This document shows, piece after piece, positions 1-9,125 of a stretch of 64,000 bases of DNA (position 1 is the stretch's first letter; every line of letters begins with the position of its first letter). The DNA lies in contig JAFLEF010000044.1 of the NCBI GenBank assembly GCA_017309115.1, forward strand, positions 1 to 64,000. Reading direction: 5' to 3'. This DNA is from Verrucomicrobiota bacterium. Lineage in GTDB: Bacteria > Verrucomicrobiota > Verrucomicrobiia > Limisphaerales > UBA9464. A model generated the notes under the pieces. The model did no database searches. It had not been told where the DNA came from and saw only the letters and a list, made by a program, of their open reading frames with translations. A program made the translations under genes and the position numbers.

Positions 1-341
1 CAGAGAAGATTATGCCCTTCGTCACCAGCTTCGAACGTTTCGCCCGTCAGGAAGGTCACCAAGCAGGCCGAACGGAAGGCCGACTTGAAGGCAGGATGGA
101 AGGTCGCCAGGAGGGTCGCCAGGAGGGTCGCCAGGAGGGTCGCCAGGAGGGCCTCCACGCTGGCCAAATGGAAGCACTGAAGGAGGCTATTCGGGACGTG
201 CTCAACGCCCGATTCGAACACGTACCAGCCGAATTGGCCGTTCGTTTGGAGTCCTGTACCGACCCCGGCCAATTGCGGCGTTGGCATCGCCAGGCCGTGA
301 CCGCTCCCGATTTGGCCACGGTCTCGCAGCACCTCAACTAA
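1..341 (+). CDS. C-terminal end of Rpn-like (PD-(D/E)XK/transposase-type) protein, 5' truncated by window
   Basis: The reading frame is open from the window edge, so this is the 3' end of a longer gene. The visible tail begins with PFVTSFERFARQEG, the phrase commonly found just before the Gly/Glu/Arg-rich tail of Rpn-family recombination-promoting nuclease or putative transposase proteins (and relatives once called DUF4351). A run of RQEG repeats follows, then a short helical end. The catalytic domain would lie upstream and is not visible, so the family is inferred from the tail alone. The tail carries four copies of a 12-bp tandem repeat, which is likely to vary in number between strains. 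Confidence 0.5.
   Translation, partial: EKIMPFVTSFERFARQEGHQAGRTEGRLEGRMEGRQEGRQEGRQEGRQEGLHAGQMEALKEAIRDVLNARFEHVPAELAVRLESCTDPGQLRRWHRQAVTAPDLATVSQHLN
102..149 (+). repeat. 12-bp tandem repeat, four copies, encoding RQEG units
   Basis: Four consecutive copies of ggtcgccaggag are seen, each coding for four residues, so copy number can change without breaking the frame. Degenerate copies precede it. Confidence 0.9.
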
Positions 342-787
342 GTGGCGAATTCGGTGACGCCGAAGGCGCGAAGGGCGAGGGCGGTGCGGGTGTCGTAGAT
401 GCGGCGGCGGGCAAAGGCGTGCGCGGCGGCGCGCTCCCAAAGGTCGGTGAGAACGAATTCGCTCAAGGCTAGGTCTTCGCGCGGCAAGAGGGTTTTGATG
501 AATTGCTGCGCAGTTTCGTACTGCGGCTCGGCTTCGCCGTAGCAGCAGAGAAGGAGATTGGCATCGAGCGAGAGGATCGGGACAGGCGAATCAGGCGAGA
601 TGAGGGTCGCCGTCGCCGAAAGCGGTACTCCGGACAAATCCTCCTCCACAGCCTCCGCAGTGTACCCTGCCCAACCGGGTTGGCAGTTCGGGCGAAGGGA
701 ATCCAGATGGCGCGTCCTTCCGTTCGCGGCTACGGCGGCGGTTTCGGCGCCGAGGATCGCCAAGGTGAGCAAAGGCCCTTTCCCCAT
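338..787 (-). pseudogene. PIN-domain toxin remnant with internal deletion and lost C-terminus
   Basis: The minus-strand frame contains the start of a PIN domain (LSLDANLLLCCYGEAEP, with the first acidic metal ligand) followed by REDLALSEFVL. It then jumps directly to RIYDTRTALALRAFGVTEFAT, which in VapC-like PIN proteins lies roughly 40 or more residues further on. The usual ending after FAT (an NVKDF-type acidic segment) is missing; a stop follows at once. So both the middle and the C-terminal acidic residues have been lost. No good ATG sits in front of the PIN segment; the frame extends 70 residues upstream with no clear match. I read it as a decayed type II toxin, probably inactive. No antitoxin is visible. 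Confidence 0.6.
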
Positions 788-839
788 TCCCCATTGACCG
801 CTTCCCTCTTGGCTTGGTCGTCTTCACACTCTTTCGACC

Positions 840-2015
840 ATGAGCCAGAAGCCCGCCCATAAACTGTCCAAGAAGTTTGCCGCCTATCCCCGACTCAACC
901 CCTTTGGCATCGGCAAAAACATCTCGGCCGCCGACCTAATCGACCAGTCCATGCTGGCCTACAACGGCGGTCGTCTGCGCGAAGCTGCCCAGCTGCTTGC
1001 CCGTAAGATGCTTCCCGATGACGGATACATCGGCATGTCGCTCACCGGCGCGCTCACCCCCGCCGGTTTGGGCAAAAGCTGCCTGATTCCCCTGATCCGA
1101 GCCGGCTACGTGGACTGGATCGTTTCGACCGGCGCCAATCTCTACCACGATCTCCACTTCGGCCTGGATATGCAGCTGCACAGCGGTTCGCCGTTCCTCG
1201 ACGACGTGCAACTTCATGAGGAAGGGGTCATCCGGATCTACGACGTGTTGTTCGATTACAACGTCCTGCTGGATACCGACGCCTTTGTTCGCGAAGTCAT
1301 CCAGGGGCCGGAATTCCAACGGCCCATGGGCACGGACGAATTTCATTACCTGCTCGGCAAGTACGTCAGCGAACGCGGTCGGAAGCTCAAATTGAAGGAC
1401 AGTTCGGTGCTGGCCGCCGCCTACGAATGCGGAGTGCCCATCTTCACCAGCAGCCCGGGCGATTCGAGCATCGGCATGAACGTCGCCGCCATGGCCCTGC
1501 GGGATTCCAAGCTGATGTTTGACGTCAATCGCGACGTGAATCAGACCGCCGGCATCGTGTATCACGCCAAATCCACGAAACACACCTCCAGCGTGTGGAT
1601 CCTCGGCGGCGGAAGTCCGAAGAACTTCATGCTCCAGACCGAGCCGCAGATTCAGGAAGTCATGGGCATCAAGGAGAAGGGTCACGACTACTTCCTGCAA
1701 TGCACCGATGCCCGACCCGACACCGGCGGCCTGAGCGGCGCCACCCCGGCCGAAGCGGTCAGCTGGGGCAAGGTCGATCCGGACAAACTGCCCGATTCCG
1801 TGGTCTGCTACACCGACAGCACCATCGCGCTGCCGCTGCTGACCGCTTACGTCACCGCCCGGGTCAAGCCCCGCAAGCTCAAGCGCCTTTACGATCAGCG
1901 GGACCAGATCCTCGAAATGGTGCGCTCGAAGTACCTGGCCACTGGCACCGTCAGCAAGGTCCTCACCAGCCGCAAAATCGCCAAACGCGGCAGCAGCATC
2001 GGCCTGAAGAAGTAG
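840..2015 (+). CDS. deoxyhypusine synthase-like protein
   Basis: A 391-residue cytoplasmic protein of the deoxyhypusine synthase family (PF01916). Eukaryotic and archaeal members transfer an aminobutyl group from spermidine to eIF5A; bacterial homologues have no eIF5A target and are thought to act in polyamine metabolism (some as homospermidine-synthase-like enzymes), so the substrate here is open. Family signatures seen: [12 protein letters not shown] near residue 65, [10 protein letters not shown] near 98, TSSPGDSS near 200, and the SWGK motif whose Lys311 matches the catalytic lysine of the human enzyme. Full length for the family. It lies only 32 bp upstream of jetA on the same strand, so read-through into the Wadjet operon is possible, but no functional link is known. 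Confidence 0.85.
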   Translation: MSQKPAHKLSKKFAAYPRLNPFGIGKNISAADLIDQSMLAYNGGRLREAAQLLARKMLPDDGYIGMSLTGALTPAGLGKSCLIPLIRAGYVDWIVSTGANLYHDLHFGLDMQLHSGSPFLDDVQLHEEGVIRIYDVLFDYNVLLDTDAFVREVIQGPEFQRPMGTDEFHYLLGKYVSERGRKLKLKDSSVLAAAYECGVPIFTSSPGDSSIGMNVAAMALRDSKLMFDVNRDVNQTAGIVYHAKSTKHTSSVWILGGGSPKNFMLQTEPQIQEVMGIKEKGHDYFLQCTDARPDTGGLSGATPAEAVSWGKVDPDKLPDSVVCYTDSTIALPLLTAYVTARVKPRKLKRLYDQRDQILEMVRSKYLATGTVSKVLTSRKIAKRGSSIGLKK

Positions 2016-2047
2016 TCAGCCACCCGCGGATCGTTCCGCGTTCTGCG

Positions 2048-3532
2048 ATGACGTCTTCCGGACCCAGTCTGGGCCAGCGACTCGCCCCCTTTTTGGGCGG
2101 CGGGTTTTTCCGGCCGTTGACGCGTCCCTCGGCGGCCATTTACGTGGATTGCGCCGAGCGCCTGGTCACTGCGGCGGATGACGGCGGGCAAGTTCCCTTC
2201 GACGAAGCCCGCAGCCTGATTCGTGACGTCCTCATCCGGCATCCAGACATCCAACTGGAGGACGACGAAGGGGGACAACTGCGTGATCTCCAGCAACGGG
2301 CCGGTCAGTTCTTCAATCAACTTCTCCAAGTGGGTTGGCTCCAGGCTCGCCGAACCAGTCTGGACGAACATCATGTTCTGATCGTTCCTGCCCTGCGTCG
2401 GTTGCTGCGACTGTTGCAGGAACTAGCCGAGAATCGCCCGGCGGAACTGAAGGATTTCGCCGCCACCCTGCGCTCGTTGTGTCGGGATCTGCACCGGGAA
2501 GGCGCGTTGGATCCGGCCCGGTTGGGTCCGGAAGAAATGCGGCAGACGGTGAAGGAACTGCTGGACCGGGCCGGCCGGGCCGAGGACCAGATGCACGCCG
2601 TGGAGTCGCTGATCCTGCAGCAGGAAGCCGGACAGCGCACCAGCCAGTCCGCGTCGGAAACGCTCGAGCGCTTCCTCGTCGAGTTTCACGCGGGCGAACA
2701 CATGGTCTGTTACGACGCCCTGCAGGAGGCCGGTCTGCTCACTGGATTGGCCCGCGCCCGGGCGGTCGCGCACGAAGCCCTGCACGATCCGTTCACCAAG
2801 CAACGCCTGGCCGAAGGACTCACCGTCCATCTCCGACTGGATCCCACCGAGGCCTATCGGGAAGCCGAACGGTGGCTGCTGCAACTGGAACGCCACCTTG
2901 CTACCATCCCCGTTAAGCAGCGCCTCATTGACGGTCGCATGGCGGACTTCAGCCGCTTGTCCGCCGCGCGCTATCGCTATCAGACGGAACTCCGCGGCCG
3001 CCGTCCGGAACAAGTGAAGTCGTATCTGGACATCGCCTCGGCTCAGCACGCCGGTCAATCCTTTGCCGACCTGGTTCACGAACCGGGAATGCCCCTGCTC
3101 TCGCCCACCGTGGAAGTCTTCTTCGGTCGGGATTCCCTCTCCCGACCGCGCCACGCCCGGCCGCCGGTGGACCTGACCATGGCGGAAACCCGCGCCGAAG
3201 CGGATCCCGAAGCCGCCCGCGACGAAATCCGCCGCCGCAATCTCAACGTCCTCACGCCCCAGCGCGCCGCGAAGTTCGTGGAGAAACATCTGCCCGAACC
3301 CGGCACCCAGTTGACCACCGAACACCTCCACGTCCTGCGTGAGGACGATCTGCTCGACCTGCTGGCGGTTCTGTCCTTTGACCGCGGTCCCTCGGCCTTG
3401 GGTTCGCGGCGAACCCTCCGCTGGCGGGTCCGCACCGTCCGCGCCGACTTCGGCACCGAACCCCACCGGATTCCCCGGGATGCCGAAGCGGATCGCCTGA
3501 TGGAACGTTTCACCCTCGAACGCCTCGCCTGA
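2048..3532 (+). CDS. jetA: Wadjet anti-plasmid system protein JetA (MukF-like subunit)
   Basis: 494 residues. Identified by its N-terminal segment (FFRPLTRPSAAIYVDCAERL, then a winged-helix-like region around residues 40-120) and by being first in a jetA-B-C-D cluster. JetA is the kleisin-type, MukF-like subunit that bridges the JetC ATPase heads; with JetB and JetC it forms a condensin-like complex that loads on DNA. The N-terminus resembles the DUF5716 group of JetA proteins more than the DUF3375 group, which would make this a type III rather than type I system; that assignment is tentative. ATG start chosen because the frame upstream overlaps the deoxyhypusine synthase gene. jetB starts 6 bp after the stop. 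Confidence 0.85.
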   Translation: MTSSGPSLGQRLAPFLGGGFFRPLTRPSAAIYVDCAERLVTAADDGGQVPFDEARSLIRDVLIRHPDIQLEDDEGGQLRDLQQRAGQFFNQLLQVGWLQARRTSLDEHHVLIVPALRRLLRLLQELAENRPAELKDFAATLRSLCRDLHREGALDPARLGPEEMRQTVKELLDRAGRAEDQMHAVESLILQQEAGQRTSQSASETLERFLVEFHAGEHMVCYDALQEAGLLTGLARARAVAHEALHDPFTKQRLAEGLTVHLRLDPTEAYREAERWLLQLERHLATIPVKQRLIDGRMADFSRLSAARYRYQTELRGRRPEQVKSYLDIASAQHAGQSFADLVHEPGMPLLSPTVEVFFGRDSLSRPRHARPPVDLTMAETRAEADPEAARDEIRRRNLNVLTPQRAAKFVEKHLPEPGTQLTTEHLHVLREDDLLDLLAVLSFDRGPSALGSRRTLRWRVRTVRADFGTEPHRIPRDAEADRLMERFTLERLA

Positions 3533-3538
3533 TTTCCC

Positions 3539-4174
3539 ATGTCCCTTCCCTGGCCCAGTTTCTGGCAACACCTCCCGGTCGAGGATCGCCCGGCGATTTC
3601 CGAGATTCTCACCGAACTGCTGGCGCACGGCGCGCTGCTCGGCGACGCCGGCCGCGATCGCGAATTGTATCTGCTCGCTAGGGAACATCAGCGCGACCTC
3701 TCCGAATATCTCGCGCCGCTGAACCTCGAACTCGTCGCCGATCCTGATCGTCCGCTGTTGCAAGTGCGACCCGTTCCCGGGGAATGCGGTCTGATGGCCC
3801 GGTTCAACAAGGCCGAAACCCTCCTGGTACTGACTCTCTGGCGGCACTACCACGACGTCCGCTTGGAAACGGTCAGCGAAACGGTCGTGCTGTCGGCCAA
3901 CGATTTGTGGCAGCGCCTGCGGCTGTACTTCGAACACGTGACCCCGCCGACCGAGGCCCAGCTGCGAGATATGCTGAATCGGCTGCGCAATCGGCGGCTG
4001 GTCCGCGTGCTGTGGTCGGAGGATCCCACCCGATTCGGTGATTCCCAAATCGAGATCCTGCCGACTCTGCCCCGGGTAATCCCCTTTGAATCGCCGACGG
4101 CGTGGGAACAGCAGGCGGCGCTGTACCGTCAGCCCGGTTCCGCAGCCGACGACTCCACGGAGGGCCAGGGATGA
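3539..4174 (+). CDS. jetB: Wadjet protein JetB (DUF4194, MukE-like)
   Basis: 211 residues, matching the length and layout of the DUF4194 family: a helical N-terminus, then two winged-helix-like segments (FNKAETLLVLTLWRHYHDVR around residues 85-105, and LRDMLNRLRNRRLVRVL around 143-160). JetB is the MukE-like partner that binds JetA and DNA. The stop TGA overlaps the ATG of jetC by ATGA, so translational coupling is expected. It stands between jetA and jetC in the standard order. Confidence 0.88.
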   Translation: MSLPWPSFWQHLPVEDRPAISEILTELLAHGALLGDAGRDRELYLLAREHQRDLSEYLAPLNLELVADPDRPLLQVRPVPGECGLMARFNKAETLLVLTLWRHYHDVRLETVSETVVLSANDLWQRLRLYFEHVTPPTEAQLRDMLNRLRNRRLVRVLWSEDPTRFGDSQIEILPTLPRVIPFESPTAWEQQAALYRQPGSAADDSTEGQG

Positions 4175-7100
4175 GCCAGCGCATTTCCCTCACCCGGCTG
4201 ATCGCCCTGAATTGGTATGGGTTTCGGCAGATCTTCGACGTCGAGGACAACGTGCTGATCTCCGGCGCGTTCGGCACCGGCAAGTCCGTGCTGCTCGACC
4301 TCATGCAGTACGTGCTCTTGGGCGAGCATTGGCGAGCGAACCGAGCGGCGGCCGGCAATGCCCGGGGTCGCGACCTGGTGGGCTATTGCCTCGGCGACAC
4401 CAACATGTTTCGCAACGGCCAACGCCACTTCCTCCGCACCAGCGGCGTGACCCTGGTGGCCCTGGAATTCACCCGACCGGCCGAACGCAAAAGCGGCGAA
4501 GCCAAACGCGAGACCTGGGGCATCCGCCTCGAATACTCCAGCCCGGAGGCCGCGCCCAAGCCCACGTATTTCTGCGTGCCCGACCGACTCGAGTACGCCG
4601 CATTGGCTCCGGATGGAAAGCTTCTGTCCGAAGACGCCTTCCGGACCTGGCTGCGCCGGGAGTACGGCAACGAAAGCCTCTTCGCCCGGCAACGCGATTA
4701 CCTCGAGGAAATGGCCGCCCCACGGCATCTGAACTTCGACCTGACGGCGTTCCAACGAACCTTCCCCAAAGCCATCGCCTTCGAACCGGAAGAAAATGTC
4801 GGCCGCTTCATTCGGGAGTTCATTCTCGAGGAAAGTCCGCTGGACGTCCGGGAAGTTCGCGCCGCGTTGCGCGCCTACGACGACACTCGAAAACGGCTGG
4901 AACAGCAGGAGGACGAAGCCGCCCACCTCCGACGCATTCAGGAGCAGCACCAGATTTACGAGTCGTCCCGCCGAGAAGAAGGGATTCTCCGCCAAGTCGG
5001 CCGGATGCTGAAGCACCAGCAGATCGAAGATCGGCGGGATCAGCATCAGACCGAATTAAAGCGACTCGAAGCGGCCCACGCCGAGGATCTCCAAGCCATC
5101 GAGCAGGCCACCGCCGAGCGCGCTGAACTCGACCAACTGCTCGACCAGGTGCGCTTCGAGGCGAGCCGCGATCCGGACGCCGGACGCGTTCAGCAATTGG
5201 AGTCGGAGCGACGGACTCTCGACCAGCGGGTGACGGCTCTGCGCGAGGCCCGACTGGGCATTCAGCGCCGGCTCGATGACCGGCATCAGCGCTGGTCCGC
5301 CTGGCTCAAACACGGCGCGTCCCTGCCCGCCGAAGGTCTGGCAGCGCTGCTCCCTACGGACAGTCCGTGGCTCGGCCAATTGCGTTCCGGCACTGATGCC
5401 GAGCGGCTCGAAGCCCTGCCCAAACTCGCCACGTTGTTCAACACGCTCTGGGTCGAAGTGGAACAACTCGTCCAACCCTGGCGCCGGGAATTCGCCGACG
5501 GGGAATCCCGTCAACGTCAGCTGGCCACCGATCTGGAGCACTTGTCGCGGGGACAAACCCCCGGGAGTTTCCCGGTGTTCCAAGCGATTCGTCAAAAACT
5601 GGGCGATCGGGTGGAGCAATTGGGCCGTCTGATCGAAGTGCGCCCGGAATCCGAACGCTGGTGGCCGGTTCTGGAACCCGTCCTCGGCCGACATCGTTGG
5701 TCGATCCTTCCGCAGGACGCCGCCGCGTACCACGAGGCCTGGGAGATTGCCCGCAAGACTCCTCCGGGACGGGAAACTGAAGTCGTCCTGAATCCGGACG
5801 AGATTGCTTCATTGTCGCCGGTGGCCGTCAGTCCCTCCCTGCGCCAGCACGTGGACGTGTCCTCTCCGCTGGCCCGGACCTTCGTGGATCATTTGCTGGG
5901 ACCCATCCAGACCGTGGAATCCGTAGGCGAATTGGAAGCCACCCCGGCGCGCCAGGCGATCACCGCGGACGGACATTCGAAAGACGTTCCCGGTCGAGTT
6001 CGACTTCGTCTGGCCGGATCCGAGGAACTGACGCTCGGCCGCGAAGGTCTGGAACGAATGCGCGCCGCCAAGCGCCGCGAGCAACAGGAGCTGCAGCTCC
6101 GATTGGACGTGGCGCGACAGCGGCTCGGAGACGTGCAGACTTGGCTGGATCAGGGCCGACGCACGGAACTGGGTGACGCCACGTTGCCCGATCGCTCCGG
6201 CGAACTGGCGTTGCTCCCGCAGTGGGAAAGCGACCTGAACCGCCTGCGCGAGACGGTGGCGTTGCTGATGACTCCCGAACGTCAAGCCCGTCTCGATCGT
6301 CTGCGCGATTTGGAAGAGCGCCGGACGAATCTGGACCGCCGACTGGGAAGTCTGCTGCGCGCCAAGGAGGAACTGGGCCTGCGCTCTCAGCCTCATCGCG
6401 AGGCGTTGGTGCAGTTGGAAGAGGAACTCCGTTCCAGCCGGCTTCAAGTCGAAGCCGGTCGCGTGGAACTCAGCCGGTTCGTCAGTGGGGTATTGGACGT
6501 CGATCTGTTCGAGCAACGAGACACCCTTCGCAAGCAGTTCCCGAAATGGAGCGACTGCCTGGAAGCGGTACAGACCCGGGCCGAACACGCCGGCCGGCTT
6601 TCCGACACCGCGCGTCTGCAACGCAACGCCGAACGGGAACGCCTCGCCACCGCCCGGGATGATCACGGCGCGCTGCGGCATCCGGCGTATCAGCATGAAT
6701 TCCCGGTGGACGACGAGCGCAACGAACTGTGGTCCGCGCGTCTGCAACTGCTCGAGACGGTCGAACTGGTGAAGTCCCGGGAACTGGCCACCGACCGCAA
6801 ACGCGAATGGGAACGGCGGTTGGAGGACAACGTTCTCAACGAACTCAACCGCCGGATCACCGACGCGCAGAACACCATTCGTCTGCTGGACCGGCATCTA
6901 AGTCAGCCCGTCGGTCGATTTCGCTACCGCCTCAGTCAGCGTCGTGACCTCGCCGGATACGCCGGTCTGTGGCGGCTCCTGGATTCCGGCCTGGAACCGA
7001 CCGACCCGCTCGCGGCTGCGATCCAGCAAGGCGAAGTCCAGCAAGCCAAACAGGAACTGATGCGCGCCATCGACGCCTCGGCCGAAGGCGACGAGCGCGC

Positions 7101-7569
7101 CCGGCGTCTGCTCGATTACCGCAACTACCACCACTACGACTTGGAAATGGTCCCGGCCGACAAACCGGATGCCCCGCCCATCTCACTTGGACGTTCCGGC
7201 CGGAACCTGTCGGGCGGCGAGAATCAGGCGCCGTTCTTCATCTCCATGCTCGCTGCCTTTCGTCGGGTGTACGATCGCGGCGACCGCAGTTCCACCCGCT
7301 CGCAGCAATTGGGACTGGTGATCATGGACGAAGCGTTCTCCAAGCTGTCCGGCGACGGCATCGAGGACTGCCTCGCCCTGGCCAAGGTGTTTCAGCTGCA
7401 GCTGATCATGGCCTTCCCGCCTGAACGACTCGGCGTGATGGTCCCGCACGCGCAGACTGTCGTGATGTGTCAGAAGGAAGTGGAACGCGACGCCGAGGGC
7501 TACGTCACCCGCATCGACAACATCCCGTTGCTCACGACCATGGCCGAGGCGTTGGAGGCTCTCACTTAG
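4171..7569 (+). CDS. jetC: Wadjet protein JetC (MukB/SbcC-like SMC ATPase)
   Basis: 1,132 residues. The N-terminal head has a Walker A motif GAFGTGKS (Lys38), preceded by LNWYGF, typical of JetC/MukB-like ATPases. Two long, charged coiled-coil arms (about residues 230-390 and 630-900) flank a hinge-like centre. The C-terminal head has the ABC signature LSGGENQ (1013-1019) and Walker B VIMDEAF with Glu1054. JetC powers DNA loading and loop extrusion by the JetABC complex. ATG at 4171 is preferred over one at 4102: it gives the ATGA overlap with jetB, puts the conserved SLTRLIALNWYGF near the N-terminus, and has a purine-rich stretch upstream. All ATPase motifs are intact, so the protein is predicted to be active. 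Confidence 0.93.
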   Translation: MSQRISLTRLIALNWYGFRQIFDVEDNVLISGAFGTGKSVLLDLMQYVLLGEHWRANRAAAGNARGRDLVGYCLGDTNMFRNGQRHFLRTSGVTLVALEFTRPAERKSGEAKRETWGIRLEYSSPEAAPKPTYFCVPDRLEYAALAPDGKLLSEDAFRTWLRREYGNESLFARQRDYLEEMAAPRHLNFDLTAFQRTFPKAIAFEPEENVGRFIREFILEESPLDVREVRAALRAYDDTRKRLEQQEDEAAHLRRIQEQHQIYESSRREEGILRQVGRMLKHQQIEDRRDQHQTELKRLEAAHAEDLQAIEQATAERAELDQLLDQVRFEASRDPDAGRVQQLESERRTLDQRVTALREARLGIQRRLDDRHQRWSAWLKHGASLPAEGLAALLPTDSPWLGQLRSGTDAERLEALPKLATLFNTLWVEVEQLVQPWRREFADGESRQRQLATDLEHLSRGQTPGSFPVFQAIRQKLGDRVEQLGRLIEVRPESERWWPVLEPVLGRHRWSILPQDAAAYHEAWEIARKTPPGRETEVVLNPDEIASLSPVAVSPSLRQHVDVSSPLARTFVDHLLGPIQTVESVGELEATPARQAITADGHSKDVPGRVRLRLAGSEELTLGREGLERMRAAKRREQQELQLRLDVARQRLGDVQTWLDQGRRTELGDATLPDRSGELALLPQWESDLNRLRETVALLMTPERQARLDRLRDLEERRTNLDRRLGSLLRAKEELGLRSQPHREALVQLEEELRSSRLQVEAGRVELSRFVSGVLDVDLFEQRDTLRKQFPKWSDCLEAVQTRAEHAGRLSDTARLQRNAERERLATARDDHGALRHPAYQHEFPVDDERNELWSARLQLLETVELVKSRELATDRKREWERRLEDNVLNELNRRITDAQNTIRLLDRHLSQPVGRFRYRLSQRRDLAGYAGLWRLLDSGLEPTDPLAAAIQQGEVQQAKQELMRAIDASAEGDERARRLLDYRNYHHYDLEMVPADKPDAPPISLGRSGRNLSGGENQAPFFISMLAAFRRVYDRGDRSSTRSQQLGLVIMDEAFSKLSGDGIEDCLALAKVFQLQLIMAFPPERLGVMVPHAQTVVMCQKEVERDAEGYVTRIDNIPLLTTMAEALEALT

Positions 7570-7582
7570 ACCACGAGACGCC

Positions 7583-8662
7583 ATGGACCCGACCCGCATG
7601 CCCTTCGCCAGCGAGCTGTTCGCCCGCTGGCGTCAGGCCCGGGGAGATCGCCCGGAACCGGCCCGCCGACCCTTCAGTCGAAGTTGGGAGGAAGTGCTCG
7701 AACAGGCCGGGCTGCTGTCGGCGGAGGAACGTCAGGAAGCCGAACGCGACGCCCGTGCTCTGGCCGCCGAGGGTTGGCTGGAACTACGTTCGGTTCGCTA
7801 CAAGCCGCATCTGCTCGAGCGGATCGTCCTACCACTCGACCAGGAGGAACGCTGGTGCACAGCCTTCGGCTTCGTTTCCGAAACCGACGCCGAAGCGCGA
7901 CGACGTCAGGAATTCGCCTGGCAACCCGAACTCGAGTTCCTGCGGACAGCGCGGATCAATCTTCCGTGGGACGACCTTCAGAAACTCAACGCCTACCTGG
8001 CTCGGCGGTCCTCCGAACGTCCGCGGGTTCCGATCAAAGAGAGATCCCTGGAAATCTTTGGGGACGAGAAGCGCCTCGATGCCTTGCGCGGTTCCAGTCT
8101 GTTCGGCAGCGGTCGGCTCGAACTGGAGCTCCACCTCGGATGCGAGATTGTCGGTGAACCCCTGGGCTGGAAACGAGGCCCCACTGCCACCGGCCACGTG
8201 ATCATCCTCGAAAACGCCGCCACCTGGCACACCTACGAACGCTGGAACCAACAGGTGCGGGCCTTCAGCGCGGTGATCTATGGCCGCGGCTTGCAGACCG
8301 CCCAGAGCACGCGGTATCTGCGGGACATACTCGCCGAACTCCCCGGTCCGCAGCGCGTCTGGTACTTCGGCGACCTCGACCTCCCGGGAGTCCAAATTCC
8401 CCAACAAGCGTCCGCGTACGCCCAATCCCTGGGCTTGCCGCCGCTGGAAGCCCATCTCCCGAGTTACCGCTGGCTGCTGGAACAAGGACGACATCGAGCG
8501 ACCCCCTGGGACGGCAGCCAACCCGCCCACCGGGAAGACTGCGACTGGCTGGGCGACCTCGCGGAGGAATGCTGGACGGTGCTCTCCGCGAATCGGCGAA
8601 TCGCCCAGGAAGTCGTCGGCTGGGACTTTCTGCGGGAGCGCACGGAGTCCCGGCTTTATTAG
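7583..8662 (+). CDS. jetD: Wadjet protein JetD (DUF3322/DUF2220 Toprim nuclease)
   Basis: 359 residues. The N-terminal half corresponds to the DNA-binding DUF3322-type arm, the C-terminal half to DUF2220, a Toprim fold related to topoisomerase VI subunit A. Metal-binding residues are visible: Glu210 in ILENAATW and the Asp264/Asp266 pair in FGDLDLPG. JetD is the effector that cleaves circular DNA captured by JetABC. It starts 13 bp after jetC. The last few codons (TESRLY and stop) lie inside a REP-like repeat unit, so the natural C-terminus may have been altered by repeat insertion, though the Toprim core is complete. Confidence 0.9.
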   Translation: MDPTRMPFASELFARWRQARGDRPEPARRPFSRSWEEVLEQAGLLSAEERQEAERDARALAAEGWLELRSVRYKPHLLERIVLPLDQEERWCTAFGFVSETDAEARRRQEFAWQPELEFLRTARINLPWDDLQKLNAYLARRSSERPRVPIKERSLEIFGDEKRLDALRGSSLFGSGRLELELHLGCEIVGEPLGWKRGPTATGHVIILENAATWHTYERWNQQVRAFSAVIYGRGLQTAQSTRYLRDILAELPGPQRVWYFGDLDLPGVQIPQQASAYAQSLGLPPLEAHLPSYRWLLEQGRHRATPWDGSQPAHREDCDWLGDLAEECWTVLSANRRIAQEVVGWDFLRERTESRLY

Positions 8663-8902
8663 CCGGTCCCGCGTCATCCACTAAAGCGTGCCGACCTTCC
8701 AGTGAATCCGACCGTCCGCAGCCAACTGGGCGCTCCGCCGCCTAAAGGCGGGACTCCGAACGATATCCCTGCAAGGTACGGAGTCCCGGCTTCAGCCGGC
8801 CCCGCGTCATCCGCAAAAGCCGCGCGGAATCTCCCGTGAGTGAGAGAATCCAACCGTCAGTAGGCAGTTGGGCGTTCCGCCGCCTGAAGGCGGGACTCAG
8901 AA
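8643..8902. repeat. two tandem ~115-125-bp REP-like units
   Basis: Two related units (8643-8758 and 8779-8902) each begin with cggagtcccggctt and end with ccgcctRaaggcgggact. Each holds two short palindromes: ccggcttcagccgg (perfect in unit 2, interrupted in unit 1) and ccgcctgaaggcgg. The first unit covers the stop codon of jetD. Layout resembles REP/BIME elements that cluster after genes. Confidence 0.75.
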
Positions 8903-9027
8903 ATCTGCGTTCATCGGCGTCAATCTGCGGTTACCTGCCGCCTTTCTCCGCGAGACTCCGCGACTCCGCGGGAGCCTCTCCCCGTTTTTCGAAATGACAC
9001 GGCAAGATTTCGGGTGCTGACCAGCAG
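8901..9027. repeat. dispersed composite repeat, copy A
   Basis: Copy of the aaatctgcgttcatcggcg family, followed by ctccgcgagactccgcgact and cgaaatgacacggca blocks, running to ccagcag. Near-identical blocks occur at 11460 and 12227. With the REP-like units it fills the 460-bp gap after jetD; no gene is seen before 9126. Confidence 0.85.
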
Positions 9028-9125
9028 AGGCTCAGTGAAGCAAGCCAATTTACAACGTCTGGTCGTTGAGGTACGAACGATCCTCCATCAGATGCCCCGT
9101 CCGTGAATTAAATTCCACGCGAGAA

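Noticed and set aside
2423..4048. Long minus-strand frame opposite jetA/jetB
   Set aside because: High GC makes long antisense frames. The plus-strand proteins match known families and this one does not. The same applies to antisense frames at 39677-41557, 42692-44941 and 47238-48962.
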